From NCBI GenBank assembly GCA_013112585.1, contig JABFGH010000004.1, positions 205,169-269,168 on the forward strand: a DNA stretch of 64,000 nt. The letters are read 5' to 3'. Of this stretch, positions 51,881-59,619 are shown piece after piece. Positions within the stretch are counted from its first letter, which is position 1. Each line of letters opens with the position of its first letter. This DNA is from Ignavibacteriota bacterium (GTDB lineage: Bacteria; Bacteroidota; Ignavibacteria; Ignavibacteriales; Melioribacteraceae). The position numbers and the translations under genes were made by a program. The notes beneath the pieces were generated by a model. The model searched no databases. It saw nothing but the letters and a program-made list of their open reading frames with translations, and was not told the origin of the DNA.

Positions 51881-52070
51881 GCCATATAACCTGCCAATCA
51901 AGCGGACGCCGTATTTGGTTTCGGCATTTTCATAATTATTGGCTTTGTAGTTCCGTGTAAAATTACTTTGTAAAGTAGTTCTGTTAAATAAATTTTTTTA
52001 TAAATATAAAGTTGTTGGTATTATTCGGCATCCTTGTTATGAGGCGCCGCTTATCGGCCACGCCGTTACA
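51881..52070 (+). other. attC-like recombination site (long form)
   Basis: The left arm is CGCCATATAAC (51880-51890) then CAAGCGGACGCCG; the right arm is CGGCATCCTTG and GTTATGAGGCG, followed by GCCGCTTAT and GCCGTTAC. Outer arms pair at 9 of 11 positions, inner arms share CAAG and GCCG. The 45 bases at 52024-52068 match 52886-52930 at 38 positions. At ~190 bases it is longer than typical attC sites (57-141). Confidence 0.45.
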
Positions 52071-52085
52071 CACTATCGGGAAAAT

Positions 52086-52697
52086 ATGAATACAAAAGAA
52101 TACTTCTTAGATTATTGCCAAAAACTTGACAATCTAGTTGTACTTGATGAAGATGAACAGAACGAAATGTTCGATGGTTTTATAGAGTTTGCGAAATCAA
52201 ATAAAGAGGACTTAGTACCACTCATCAAAGATATTTCGCCAGAGCGGGGTGAATTACTAAACTGTATTTATGATAACTTGATGAGTCAAATTGATATTTG
52301 GCAAAAATTCTTCGTTGATGAATTAAAAAGACTATTTAGCTTTGCAGAATATTCTGAAAATTATAGAGAAGTATTTGTTGCCTTAGATGCTTTTTCTTAT
52401 ATAACTGTTGACGAGGATAAATCATTTTTTGAGGAAATTAGAGAGGAACTATTATCTCGAACTTATTCTTCAAATATATCAATAAAAAGAAAAGCTGTAT
52501 GGATGATGGGAGATTTTCTTTTTGAGAATAATGTTGCATATGTTAAAAGACTAGATGAATTGATATATGATCTTGATTGGAAAACTCGTTGCTTGGCACA
52601 TTTAGCATTAAATGAATTATATGGTAAAAATGAATATGCCAATATGGATCTGATGGATAAAATAAAATATAAATTCAAAAATGTATTTGATTTCTGA
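52086..52697 (+). CDS. Helical-repeat (HEAT-like) protein of unknown function
   Basis: 203 residues, all-helical by eye, acidic, without signal peptide. The C-terminal half (SIKRKAVWMMGDFLFENNVAY and WKTRCLAHLALNELYG, partly quoted) has the alternating helix pattern of HEAT repeats, often used in protein binding. I do not recognise a specific family. Small single genes like this between attC-like sites are typical integron cassette cargo. GGGAAAAT precedes the ATG. Confidence 0.6.
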   Translation: MNTKEYFLDYCQKLDNLVVLDEDEQNEMFDGFIEFAKSNKEDLVPLIKDISPERGELLNCIYDNLMSQIDIWQKFFVDELKRLFSFAEYSENYREVFVALDAFSYITVDEDKSFFEEIREELLSRTYSSNISIKRKAVWMMGDFLFENNVAYVKRLDELIYDLDWKTRCLAHLALNELYGKNEYANMDLMDKIKYKFKNVFDF

Positions 52698-52701
52698 AAG
52701 T

Positions 52702-52933
52702 GTTTAACAAGCTGCTCAACGCTGAACGCCATTCTGCGTGGGCGGGAAGTGGTAAAAATAGAGTGTAGAGTTTATACAAAAATTGGAGTTAAAGTATCGT
52801 AAATGCGTTCTCGATTTATCGGATGTAACAAGGTGACCAGTCCGCCGCGGCGGATTTGCATAAAAATTAAGGTGAGCTGTTTTAGTTCGGCATTTTTGTT
52901 ATGAGCGGCGGCTTATCAGCAACGCCGTTAAAA
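52702..52933 (+). other. attC-like recombination site (second copy)
   Basis: GTTTAAC (52702-52708) fits the RYYYAAC core and is followed by AAGCTGCTCAACGCTGAACG. The right half TTCGGCATTTTTGTTATGAG to CGCCGTTA (52886-52930) is 38/45 identical to the first site. GTTAAAA at 52927-52933 stands where GTTRRRY is expected. A 14-base palindrome TCCGCCGCGGCGGA lies inside (52841-52854). Confidence 0.45.
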
Positions 52934-52975
52934 ACTAAATAATATTCAATCAATAAGCACTTATTGGATAAGAAT

Positions 52976-53581
52976 ATGATTATAAATATCAACGAAGTTT
53001 ATCAATTCAAAATATCATTGAATAATTCCAAACCATTGATCTGGAGAAGAATAGTAGTTCCTTCTACTTATTCATTTTGGGATCTGCACGTTGCTATTCA
53101 AGATTCCATGGGCTGGCTCGATTACCATCTTCATTTATTTTCAATCAAAGACCCAATAACAAATCTTGAAGTCGAAATTGGAATTCCCGATGAAGAAGAT
53201 GATTTATTCAATAGAACTATTTTGGATGACTCTAGAATAAAAATAAAAAATTATTTTAATGAAGATAATCCGAAAGCCCGGTATGAATATGATTTTGGTG
53301 ATTCCTGGATTCATACTGTCAAATTAGAAAAAATACTCCCGGCTGCAATAGGTGAAACCTATCCTAAATGTACTGCCGGAAAAATGGCGTGCCCTCCGGA
53401 AGATTGCGGCGGCGTTCATGGTTACTATCATTTATTATCTGTATTAAGCGATCCTGAAGATGAAGAATATAGCGAAATGATCGAATGGTTGGGCGGCGAG
53501 TTTGATCCGGAATATTTTGATCCTACTGAAGTGTTCTTCGATGATCCGAATGAAAGATTTAACGAAATGAATGAATTTTAA
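52976..53581 (+). CDS. Plasmid pRiA4b ORF-3-like protein
   Basis: 201 residues. It matches the pRiA4b ORF-3 / IS1096 passenger family: VYQFKISLNNSKPLIWRRIV (about 6-25), the FWDLHVAIQDSMGW helix, YEYDFGDSWIHTVKLE and CPPEDCGGVHGYYHLL. The role of the family is unknown; it is frequent on plasmids, transposons and integron-like islands. ATG 52976 is chosen over TTG 52964 because GGATAAG lies just ahead. It sits directly after an attC-like site, in keeping with mobile cargo. Confidence 0.88.
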   Translation: MIININEVYQFKISLNNSKPLIWRRIVVPSTYSFWDLHVAIQDSMGWLDYHLHLFSIKDPITNLEVEIGIPDEEDDLFNRTILDDSRIKIKNYFNEDNPKARYEYDFGDSWIHTVKLEKILPAAIGETYPKCTAGKMACPPEDCGGVHGYYHLLSVLSDPEDEEYSEMIEWLGGEFDPEYFDPTEVFFDDPNERFNEMNEF

Positions 53582-53663
53582 GTGTTACTAAATTTTGTTA
53601 AGTTTTGTAAAATAAATTTTATCTAAAACTCGGTTTTAAATATTAAGGATAGGAAAAATAAAC

Positions 53664-53972
53664 ATGGATACAGACGATCTATCTGAAGAAGCTTATCAAG
53701 CTGTTATTATAAATTCAGAATTGTTTCATCACGATTTAACACTACAATTTGGAGTGTTGGCTGGAAGATGTAAAAATGAAGAGGAATACTTAGCAAATTC
53801 ATTGTTAATGATTGAATATTGGGAGTCTGATATTGACATTGTGCTTACTGAGATATTTTATGATAATCCCCCTGATAAAAATAAATTTAAGTCTAAATTA
53901 GCAGAATTGAAAAAATCAATTAAAGGTGTTCAAAAAATTCCATTTGAAAAAAGAAAACCGCAAAGATGGTGA
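53664..53972 (+). CDS. Small acidic protein, unknown function
   Basis: 102 residues, no signal peptide or membrane segment, mainly helical (ANSLLMIEYWESDIDIVLTE). I recognise no family. It has AGGATAGGAAAAATAA before the ATG and stops four bases before the UPF0158 gene, so the pair probably forms an operon. The C-terminal end is basic (PFEKRKPQRW). Confidence 0.6.
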   Translation: MDTDDLSEEAYQAVIINSELFHHDLTLQFGVLAGRCKNEEEYLANSLLMIEYWESDIDIVLTEIFYDNPPDKNKFKSKLAELKKSIKGVQKIPFEKRKPQRW

Positions 53973-53976
53973 TATC

Positions 53977-54396
53977 ATGAATTTAACAGATGAAAAAATA
54001 AAACAAATAGCAGAAGAGCTGGATTTAGGGATGAAAGTATATGTTCATAAAGAAACCCTAGAAATTAAAAGCATAATTGACTTTGATGATAATTTATACG
54101 CAGACCCGGAGTCTTGGCAAGAAGACATTGATGAAATTGAAGCTAATTATGACAAATATTTTGAGTTTTATGGAATGGATTCTAGAGAATCATTCAGGGT
54201 AATGGCTGACTTTGCTGATACTGTAACTGATAAAGAATTGAAAATGAAATTAGAATTAGGATTGAATCTTTCAAAGCCGTTCCGAAACTTCAAAGATATA
54301 ATAGATGCAGAGACAGATTATAGGGAAAAGTGGTTTAAATTTAAAAATCAAAAGTCTATTGATAATGTTAGAGCACAATTAGCTGATAGAGATTAA
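53977..54396 (+). CDS. UPF0158-family protein
   Basis: 139 residues. The pattern of LTDEKIKQIAEELDLGMKVY at the start, then DNLYADPESWQEDIDEIEAN and MADFADTVTDKELKMKLELG, followed by KPFRNFKDII, fits the UPF0158 family of small cytoplasmic proteins of unknown role. ATG 53977 with GGTGATATC ahead is chosen over 53926, which would overlap the previous gene. The pair of genes could be a small accessory module. Confidence 0.75.
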   Translation: MNLTDEKIKQIAEELDLGMKVYVHKETLEIKSIIDFDDNLYADPESWQEDIDEIEANYDKYFEFYGMDSRESFRVMADFADTVTDKELKMKLELGLNLSKPFRNFKDIIDAETDYREKWFKFKNQKSIDNVRAQLADRD

Positions 54397-54414
54397 TTAA
54401 CGATTATATGAATT

Positions 54415-55215
54415 ATGAAAATTATTAAGAATATTATTTTTACACTCAGTTGTATAGTAATTTCTGCAAGCTGCGACTTGTTAGAAAGTGATGAAACCAA
54501 AGTAACTGCTTTAGATAGTAAAGTTGAATTCAAAATATTTGAATCTTATGAAACACTCAACAAGGTTGAGGAGCCCAAAGTATATATTGAAATGAAAACT
54601 GAAAAAATTTACGGTTGTTTCAATTTTTCAATTTTAACAGAGCAATCTATCAGCAGTAACAAAATTGATATTCAAATACTTGGTATTTATAAACCGGGCG
54701 TCTGTCTTACTGCACTCGGTCCGGCATCGCGAAGAATAAGACTGGGTAGTCTTTCGGGAGTTTATGAAATAACTATTCGGAATAATCAGTTTAATGATAA
54801 ATATAATTTGTTAATAACCGATTCTCTGATAATAAGCGATGGAAAAGATACTGACAATACAAAATCACTTACTTCATTTCTTCATCGCTACCCCCAAAAT
54901 TCCTTTGCTTACTTATTCGGTTCGTTAGATTCGCTAAAATATTTTAGGGAAGAATTTATAGATACACTTTCTACTGTAATAAATATTGAAGAATTTTTCT
55001 TCTCTGAATTCGCAAGCATACCATATCTAGAATCAAGTCAAGGTCATCAATATGATGCCCCGGCAAAATATTTCAATTATGAAAGCGAAGAAGACTTCAA
55101 CCGGATAGAAGGTGTAATGAAATCCTTTATTGAAAAGCAATCACCTGAAAATAGTAGTTATTCTATATCAATAATAAATTGGAAAAATCAAAAAATAAGG
55201 AGCTGGTTATTTTAA
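54415..55215 (+). CDS. Putative lipoprotein, unknown function
   Basis: 266 residues. Lipobox ISASC with the Cys at about 20 (MKIIKNIIFTLSCIVISASC). The body (GCFNFSILTEQSIS, VCLTALGPASRRIRLGSLSG) is beta-rich. I do not recognise the family. The ATG 54415 lies 18 bases after the previous stop. The frame ends at 55215, shortly before a decayed gene. Confidence 0.6.
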   Translation: MKIIKNIIFTLSCIVISASCDLLESDETKVTALDSKVEFKIFESYETLNKVEEPKVYIEMKTEKIYGCFNFSILTEQSISSNKIDIQILGIYKPGVCLTALGPASRRIRLGSLSGVYEITIRNNQFNDKYNLLITDSLIISDGKDTDNTKSLTSFLHRYPQNSFAYLFGSLDSLKYFREEFIDTLSTVINIEEFFFSEFASIPYLESSQGHQYDAPAKYFNYESEEDFNRIEGVMKSFIEKQSPENSSYSISIINWKNQKIRSWLF

Positions 55216-55269
55216 ATGCTATGCATCCGGTAAATCAACCTGTTTTTAAAACATGCAGTCAAGTTCGAT

Positions 55270-55647
55270 TTGCTGTATGGTCATTGGTTAGTATTAACTT
55301 TGACGTTTGATATGGTAGTTTTTAATAAACAATACACCACTAAGTTTTCAGGGGAATTTAAAATTTCTAAATCCAACCCGAAACAGGGTGATAGTTGGTG
55401 GGTCCTTCCAACTGTGCAAGATTCAACAAATAATTTAACTACTGTAGAAGTTATTGATCAATTAGTTACCCCGGCAGGTATATTTAATGATGTAGTTAGT
55501 AATAAGTCTTATGATCCTTATTTTTCTGATACTGTAAATGTTTATTACGTAAAAGGTATTGGGCATGTTGGAACTATTAGGGGAACAGATACTATGTTAG
55601 TTAATTATATAAAAGTAGAGGATTTAGTTTATGGAGAAAAATTCTAA
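55270..55647 (+). pseudogene. Remnant of an exported protein gene (N terminus missing)
   Basis: The 125-residue frame starts at a TTG with no ribosome-binding site or signal peptide. The protein looks like the C-terminal part of a lipoprotein-type beta-domain (TTVEVIDQLVTPAGIFNDVV, VYYVKGIGHVGTIRG). The upstream bases have no in-frame start; the N-terminal part is probably lost or in another frame. Alternatively a short gene begins at ATG 55312. Confidence 0.45.
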
Positions 55648-55803
55648 ATTAAATTGCTCCGTTGAGCTTTTCAAAAAATAAGGTTGGCGCGTAATTTTAA
55701 TCACCTGTTGTTAATTAAGCGAACCGTTCCGCTCAACAGTCCGGCTGATAAAACCGGGCGGGAGACATATCGGAAACATCTTTATAAATTTAAGAGGCTT
55801 ATA

Positions 55804-56454
55804 ATGAAGACCTTTTTAATTATTATCTTTTTACCCTTTATAGCATTAGCTCAAAGTGAATTTATTAAGAAGGGTCATTTTGGTGTGGGTGCAAATTTTG
55901 GTTTTGTAACGAATGCTGTAATGAATGGAAGCGGGGGATCATTTGGAATGTCAATAGGCGGCATTGGGGAATTTGGGGCTGAATATATTAATGCTGAAAT
56001 TACTAATGAATCATCAGAGTACAGCTCCTCATCAACACTCCTTTATATAGCTTATAATGTTAAAAGAAAAAATAACAAAAGTAATTTTAAATTATTGCTT
56101 GGTTTTATGATATCTAAATTAAGTAATAGATTTGAAAACTCCGGCATTGCAGTTGGGTTTTCATTTACAATTCGTGCAATCGAGACAGAAAAAATTATGC
56201 TGCTGCCGGCACTAAGTATGGTTTATGGTTTTTTAGAAGTGGAAGAAAGATCATATTATGGAAATTATTTTCCTGAAAGGGATAGTTATATACTAAATAC
56301 CCGCAGTATTTCACTCGAAGTAAATTTGAAAGTAAAATTATCTGAGAACATGAGCTTTATCATTGGTCCATCAATTGCTAAAAATTTGAATAATACTGAA
56401 AACTCAATAGCATATTCAATATTAGGCGGGTTATTACTTGACCTGGAGATGTAA
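55804..56454 (+). CDS. Outer-membrane beta-barrel-like protein
   Basis: 216 residues with a signal peptide (MKTFLIIIFLPFIALAQ) and alternating beta strands (GHFGVGANFGFVTNA, SNFKLLLGFMISKLSNRF) ending ILGGLLLDLEM. This is the shape of a small outer-membrane barrel. No family is recognised further. ATG 55804 follows AGAGGCTTATA and gives a proper signal peptide; the frame is open to 55684 but without a usable start. Confidence 0.6.
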   Translation: MKTFLIIIFLPFIALAQSEFIKKGHFGVGANFGFVTNAVMNGSGGSFGMSIGGIGEFGAEYINAEITNESSEYSSSSTLLYIAYNVKRKNNKSNFKLLLGFMISKLSNRFENSGIAVGFSFTIRAIETEKIMLLPALSMVYGFLEVEERSYYGNYFPERDSYILNTRSISLEVNLKVKLSENMSFIIGPSIAKNLNNTENSIAYSILGGLLLDLEM

Positions 56455-56508
56455 TAAGAATTACGGCAAAGTTTTATTAATAAATAAAAAATAAATAAAT
56501 TTATACTT

Positions 56509-56671
56509 GAACTACTCAGTAGTTCATTCCCGCATTGTTATCTTTTACCTCTTCAGGGAAATTTTGTACGACTACAAAGTAGTCAAATATAAATAACCAT
56601 AGGTGGAACCTATGGAATAAAAAAATTACATATACCAGCAACCCCGGCGGGGTTGAAGAATAATTATTCTT
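56509..56671. repeat. Array of five consecutive palindromes
   Basis: GAACTACT-C-AGTAGTTC (56509-56525), GACTAC-AAA-GTAGTC (56570-56584), CCATAGGT-GGA-ACCTATGG (56597-56615), CAACCCC-GGC-GGGGTTG (56639-56655) and AAGAATAATTATTCTT (56656-56671). All arms are perfect. They lie in the non-coding spacer 56455-56899 with no T run behind any of them. Confidence 0.9.
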
Positions 56672-56899
56672 GTAATTTGAACTCAGTCAAAATTACTAAC
56701 GAGTAAATCAAAACTGTGATTGTATTGGAGAATTTTTCCGCAAGGAGCAGAGTAATTTTTTTAATAAATTAAGTGGAATTACCAACCATAAAATGTAAAT
56801 TACAGCAGATAAGTTTTTAAGACATACTTTTTAGTCACATTAATAGTCTAAATTTAATTTATTAAGTTTTTATCACAAACTAAAATAATGGAGTTAATA

Positions 56900-57226
56900 A
56901 TGGCAGAAGCAAAAGGATTAAAAAAACCGGTAAAATTAAAAAGTGATTTAGCAGGCTTTCTAGGTGCAACAGAACTTCCTAGAACAGAGATCACTAAAAA
57001 ATTATGGGATTACATTAAAGAGAATAAACTTCAAACAAAAACTGAAAATGGGAAACCTGAAAATGCGGGCAAATACATTGTAGCAGATGCAAAACTGCTG
57101 CCGATATTTAAGAATACAAAATCAACAAGTAAGTCAGGTAAGCTGACCGACCTTACCAACATGAAAGAAGGCGAAACAATAAACATGATGCAGATGGCTG
57201 CGGTTGTAGGCTCAAACATCGAATAA
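56900..57226 (+). CDS. SWIB/MDM2-domain protein
   Basis: 108 residues. The SWIB fold is seen in LAGFLGATELPRTEITKKLWDYIKEN (partly quoted, key residues L-x-x-F-x-G, R-x-x-I/V-x-K-x-L-W-x-Y-I) and ADAKLLPIF. SWIB domains are best known from eukaryotic SWI/SNF and from Chlamydia, where they may bind DNA. The C-terminal ~30 residues are specific. ATG 56900 is used with GGAG at 56890-56893; the ATG at 56888 overlaps that site. Confidence 0.88.
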   Translation: MAEAKGLKKPVKLKSDLAGFLGATELPRTEITKKLWDYIKENKLQTKTENGKPENAGKYIVADAKLLPIFKNTKSTSKSGKLTDLTNMKEGETINMMQMAAVVGSNIE

Positions 57227-57302
57227 GAAATAATTGCCGTTAATTTTTTATAAGCTGTTGAACTAAAAGTTTTGCAGCTTATTTTTTTTAACACCGAAAG
57301 AA

Positions 57303-57836
57303 ATGAGAAACAATATGAACATCACAACAATTAGAATTTTGCTTCCCGCCGGTTTAATATTGCTTGTGCCTTTAGTTGCAATGCAGTTTACCAATGAAGT
57401 TAATTGGAGCTTTGCTGATTTTATTGCTGCAGGTGTGCTGTTAATAAGCATTGGTCTCGCTTATGAATTCGTCATAAGAAAAAATAGCAGCACAACATAC
57501 AAAATCGCTTTCGGTGTTGGGTTAGCCGCAGCACTTCTTCTTATCTGGTCAAATCTTGCTGTTGGAATTATCGGCAGTGAGGATAACCCTCTCAACTTAA
57601 TGTACTTTGGTGTAATTGTTATAGTAGTTATCGGAGCCGCAGCTGCACGACTAAAACCGAAAGGAATGTCTCGTGCGATGCTAATGGCTGCATTTGCTCA
57701 AACTTTATCAGCAATTATTGCCATAGTTGTAGAATTTGAAAATACCACAATAAGTTCAATTGAAATTATTTTAGTAAATGCTTTTTTCATTGCCCTGTGG
57801 GTTGGTTCAGCGTTTCTATTCAGTAAAGCAAAATGA
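57303..57836 (+). CDS. Integral membrane protein, unknown function
   Basis: 177 residues with five to six hydrophobic helices (about 9-26, 37-57, 66-88, 97-115, 123-142, 151-173). I do not recognise the family. GGFxxA-like small residues are frequent and an alpha-helical bundle is expected. Start ATG 57303 (or 57315). It follows the SWIB gene by 76 bases and is 36 bases before the Phd-type gene. Confidence 0.7.
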   Translation: MRNNMNITTIRILLPAGLILLVPLVAMQFTNEVNWSFADFIAAGVLLISIGLAYEFVIRKNSSTTYKIAFGVGLAAALLLIWSNLAVGIIGSEDNPLNLMYFGVIVIVVIGAAAARLKPKGMSRAMLMAAFAQTLSAIIAIVVEFENTTISSIEIILVNAFFIALWVGSAFLFSKAK

Positions 57837-57872
57837 GGAGTGTAATAATTATAGAAAGTGAAATAGAAAAAA

Positions 57873-58091
57873 ATGAATACATATACATATAGTGAAGCAA
57901 GACAAAACTTATCTGCAATTTTAGATAAAGCCAAGAAAGATGGTAAGGTTTTGATCAAAAGAAAAGATGGTTCTCTCTTTGAGTTAAAAGCTTTAATTAA
58001 AAGTAAATCTCCATTGAATGTAAAAGGAGTAAATGCAGCGATTAATAAAGAAGACATAATTGATATCCTTAAGGAAGTTAGAGAGCGATAA
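57873..58091 (+). CDS. Orphan Phd/YefM-type antitoxin
   Basis: 72 residues. The start MNTYTYSEARQNLSAILDKA is typical of the Phd/YefM DNA-binding antitoxin fold, followed by VLIKRKDGSLFELKAL. These normally repress their own operon and neutralise a toxin (RelE, Doc or VapC-like). No toxin frame follows in 58092-58311, nor precedes it. It may protect against a toxin elsewhere, or be a remnant of a lost pair. Confidence 0.75.
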   Translation: MNTYTYSEARQNLSAILDKAKKDGKVLIKRKDGSLFELKALIKSKSPLNVKGVNAAINKEDIIDILKEVRER

Positions 58092-58311
58092 TAAAAACAA
58101 GACCTAAATAGACCTCATCATTCGACAAAATAAAAAAATCAGTATGATTACTGAATTTTGTTAACATGAAATTTAATATTTTTACCTCATCAATATCATT
58201 TTTTTGATAAAAGCTATTTCAAACTGAACCATTGGAATGATATTACGATAGTATTTCTCTATTTCATAAATTGATTAAAATTAACTTAGTGAATACATTA
58301 CTCAGGAAAAA

Positions 58312-58956
58312 ATGAAAATCAGAAAATTAGTTATTGCGGTTAGTCTTTTACTTGTTAGTTCAAATATGCAATCTCAATTAATTCAATCCTACGGTATTAA
58401 AGCGGGATTTAACAATTCTAAACAGAACTGGCATTATTCAGAGAAATCAGGTTTTGATGCTTCTCATATCCATTCAATAACGGGATTCAATTTGGGGCTA
58501 TTTTTTGAGTCAAAAATTTTCTCAAATTTTAATTTGCTTACCGAAATAACATATTTACAAAAAGGACACACAACTGTTTTACCAAGAATTATTAGAGCAC
58601 AAGACGGTTCCGGCTATATTGAACAGGGTGAAAATGAAACGGAGCATAAGTTTCATTATCTAAGTGTACCGATTTTTCTGAAGTATCAAACTCAAGTTTC
58701 GGTTTTGGGACCCTTTTTAGCAGTAGGACCGAGTTTGGAATATTTATTATCATATCCGCAATCAAGTGGATACGATCATTTTGAAAAATTAAATCTGGCT
58801 CTTAACTTATCAACCGGAGTAGAGTTTTCATTTAACTTTCTTCCAAAAATTCTCATAGAAATTCGTTACAATTTCGGCTTAACGAACTCTTTCGAAAATG
58901 AAAATGTTACAGTTGATAATCGCTCTATCATATTTCTTTTTGGAATAAAATTATAA
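58312..58956 (+). CDS. PorT-like outer-membrane beta-barrel protein
   Basis: 214 residues. Signal peptide (LVIAVSLLLVSSNMQSQ), then GIKAGFNNSKQ, FNLGLFFESKIFSNFNLLTE and IFLKYQTQVSVLGPFLAVGP strands with a final RSIIFLFGIKL. The pattern matches the outer membrane protein beta-barrel domain (PorT-type, eight strands) common in Bacteroidota. The role is unknown. AGGAAAAA precedes the ATG. Confidence 0.8.
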   Translation: MKIRKLVIAVSLLLVSSNMQSQLIQSYGIKAGFNNSKQNWHYSEKSGFDASHIHSITGFNLGLFFESKIFSNFNLLTEITYLQKGHTTVLPRIIRAQDGSGYIEQGENETEHKFHYLSVPIFLKYQTQVSVLGPFLAVGPSLEYLLSYPQSSGYDHFEKLNLALNLSTGVEFSFNFLPKILIEIRYNFGLTNSFENENVTVDNRSIIFLFGIKL

Positions 58957-59086
58957 TTAGGCGAACCGACCTGTCGCCATAAATTTTTCTCGGGTGTAAT
59001 GATCGGACAGTAACACACATCAAATAGATTTCTGACTTTTATTGAAATATCTTAGATTCAAAAATAAATGGGAGAGCAAGCGATCA

Positions 59087-59467
59087 ATGGATTACGAAGT
59101 ATCAATCGCCGATAACGGCAATTATATCATCATCAAATACTACGTGCCTATGACCACAGAAGTTGCGTTGAAGTCAAGTTCGGAACTAATGGACTTATCT
59201 GAGCAGCATAATATCAAAAGGTTCCTCTTCGATATGCGGGAATCAGCTAACGTTCAATCAATTACCGCCAATTATAATTTTGCAAACAAAGAGGTTCAAA
59301 CATTCGAGTTCCCAAGAAACTCGCTTTCCGCATTCCTAGTGCGACCCAATGATAATTCTCATGACTTTATAACAACAGTGTTTTTGAATGCCGGCTATGC
59401 TGTTGAAAAATTCACATCTGAGAAAAAAGCAGTTAATTGGCTTACCGCCGAACTGAAAACCAAATAA
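59087..59467 (+). CDS. STAS/SpoIIAA-like protein
   Basis: 126 residues, soluble. The core pattern is IIIKYYVPMTTEVALKSSSE followed by NIKRFLFDMRESA (strand-helix-strand with FDMR in the phosphoacceptor loop region) and later FLNAGYAVEKFTSEKKAVNWL, as in STAS/SEC14-like or SpoIIAA-like proteins. ATG 59087 with GGAGAGCAAG ahead is chosen over TTG 59042. A regulatory protein-binding role is plausible, not proven. Confidence 0.6.
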   Translation: MDYEVSIADNGNYIIIKYYVPMTTEVALKSSSELMDLSEQHNIKRFLFDMRESANVQSITANYNFANKEVQTFEFPRNSLSAFLVRPNDNSHDFITTVFLNAGYAVEKFTSEKKAVNWLTAELKTK

Positions 59468-59619
59468 GAGGATTGATCGATCACGTGAATAGATTTTTAA
59501 TTTTCGAATTTCATCAATTCAGTATTTCCGGCAGTCAGTTCTTTGTAAATCCCCTCTGTTTAAGTAAATTTAATAAGAGATTATAGATTAAGAAATAAAT
59601 ATTATTTTGGAGGTCGGTC

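Noticed and set aside
51881..52070. The sequence after the cargo pair as an ordinary terminator
   Set aside because: Its arms are about 170 bases apart and lack a T run. Similarity to the second site and to half site 48521 suggests a recombination site instead.
56509..56671. Palindrome array as a set of terminators for the barrel gene
   Set aside because: None of the hairpins is followed by a T run and the first lies over 50 bases after the stop codon.
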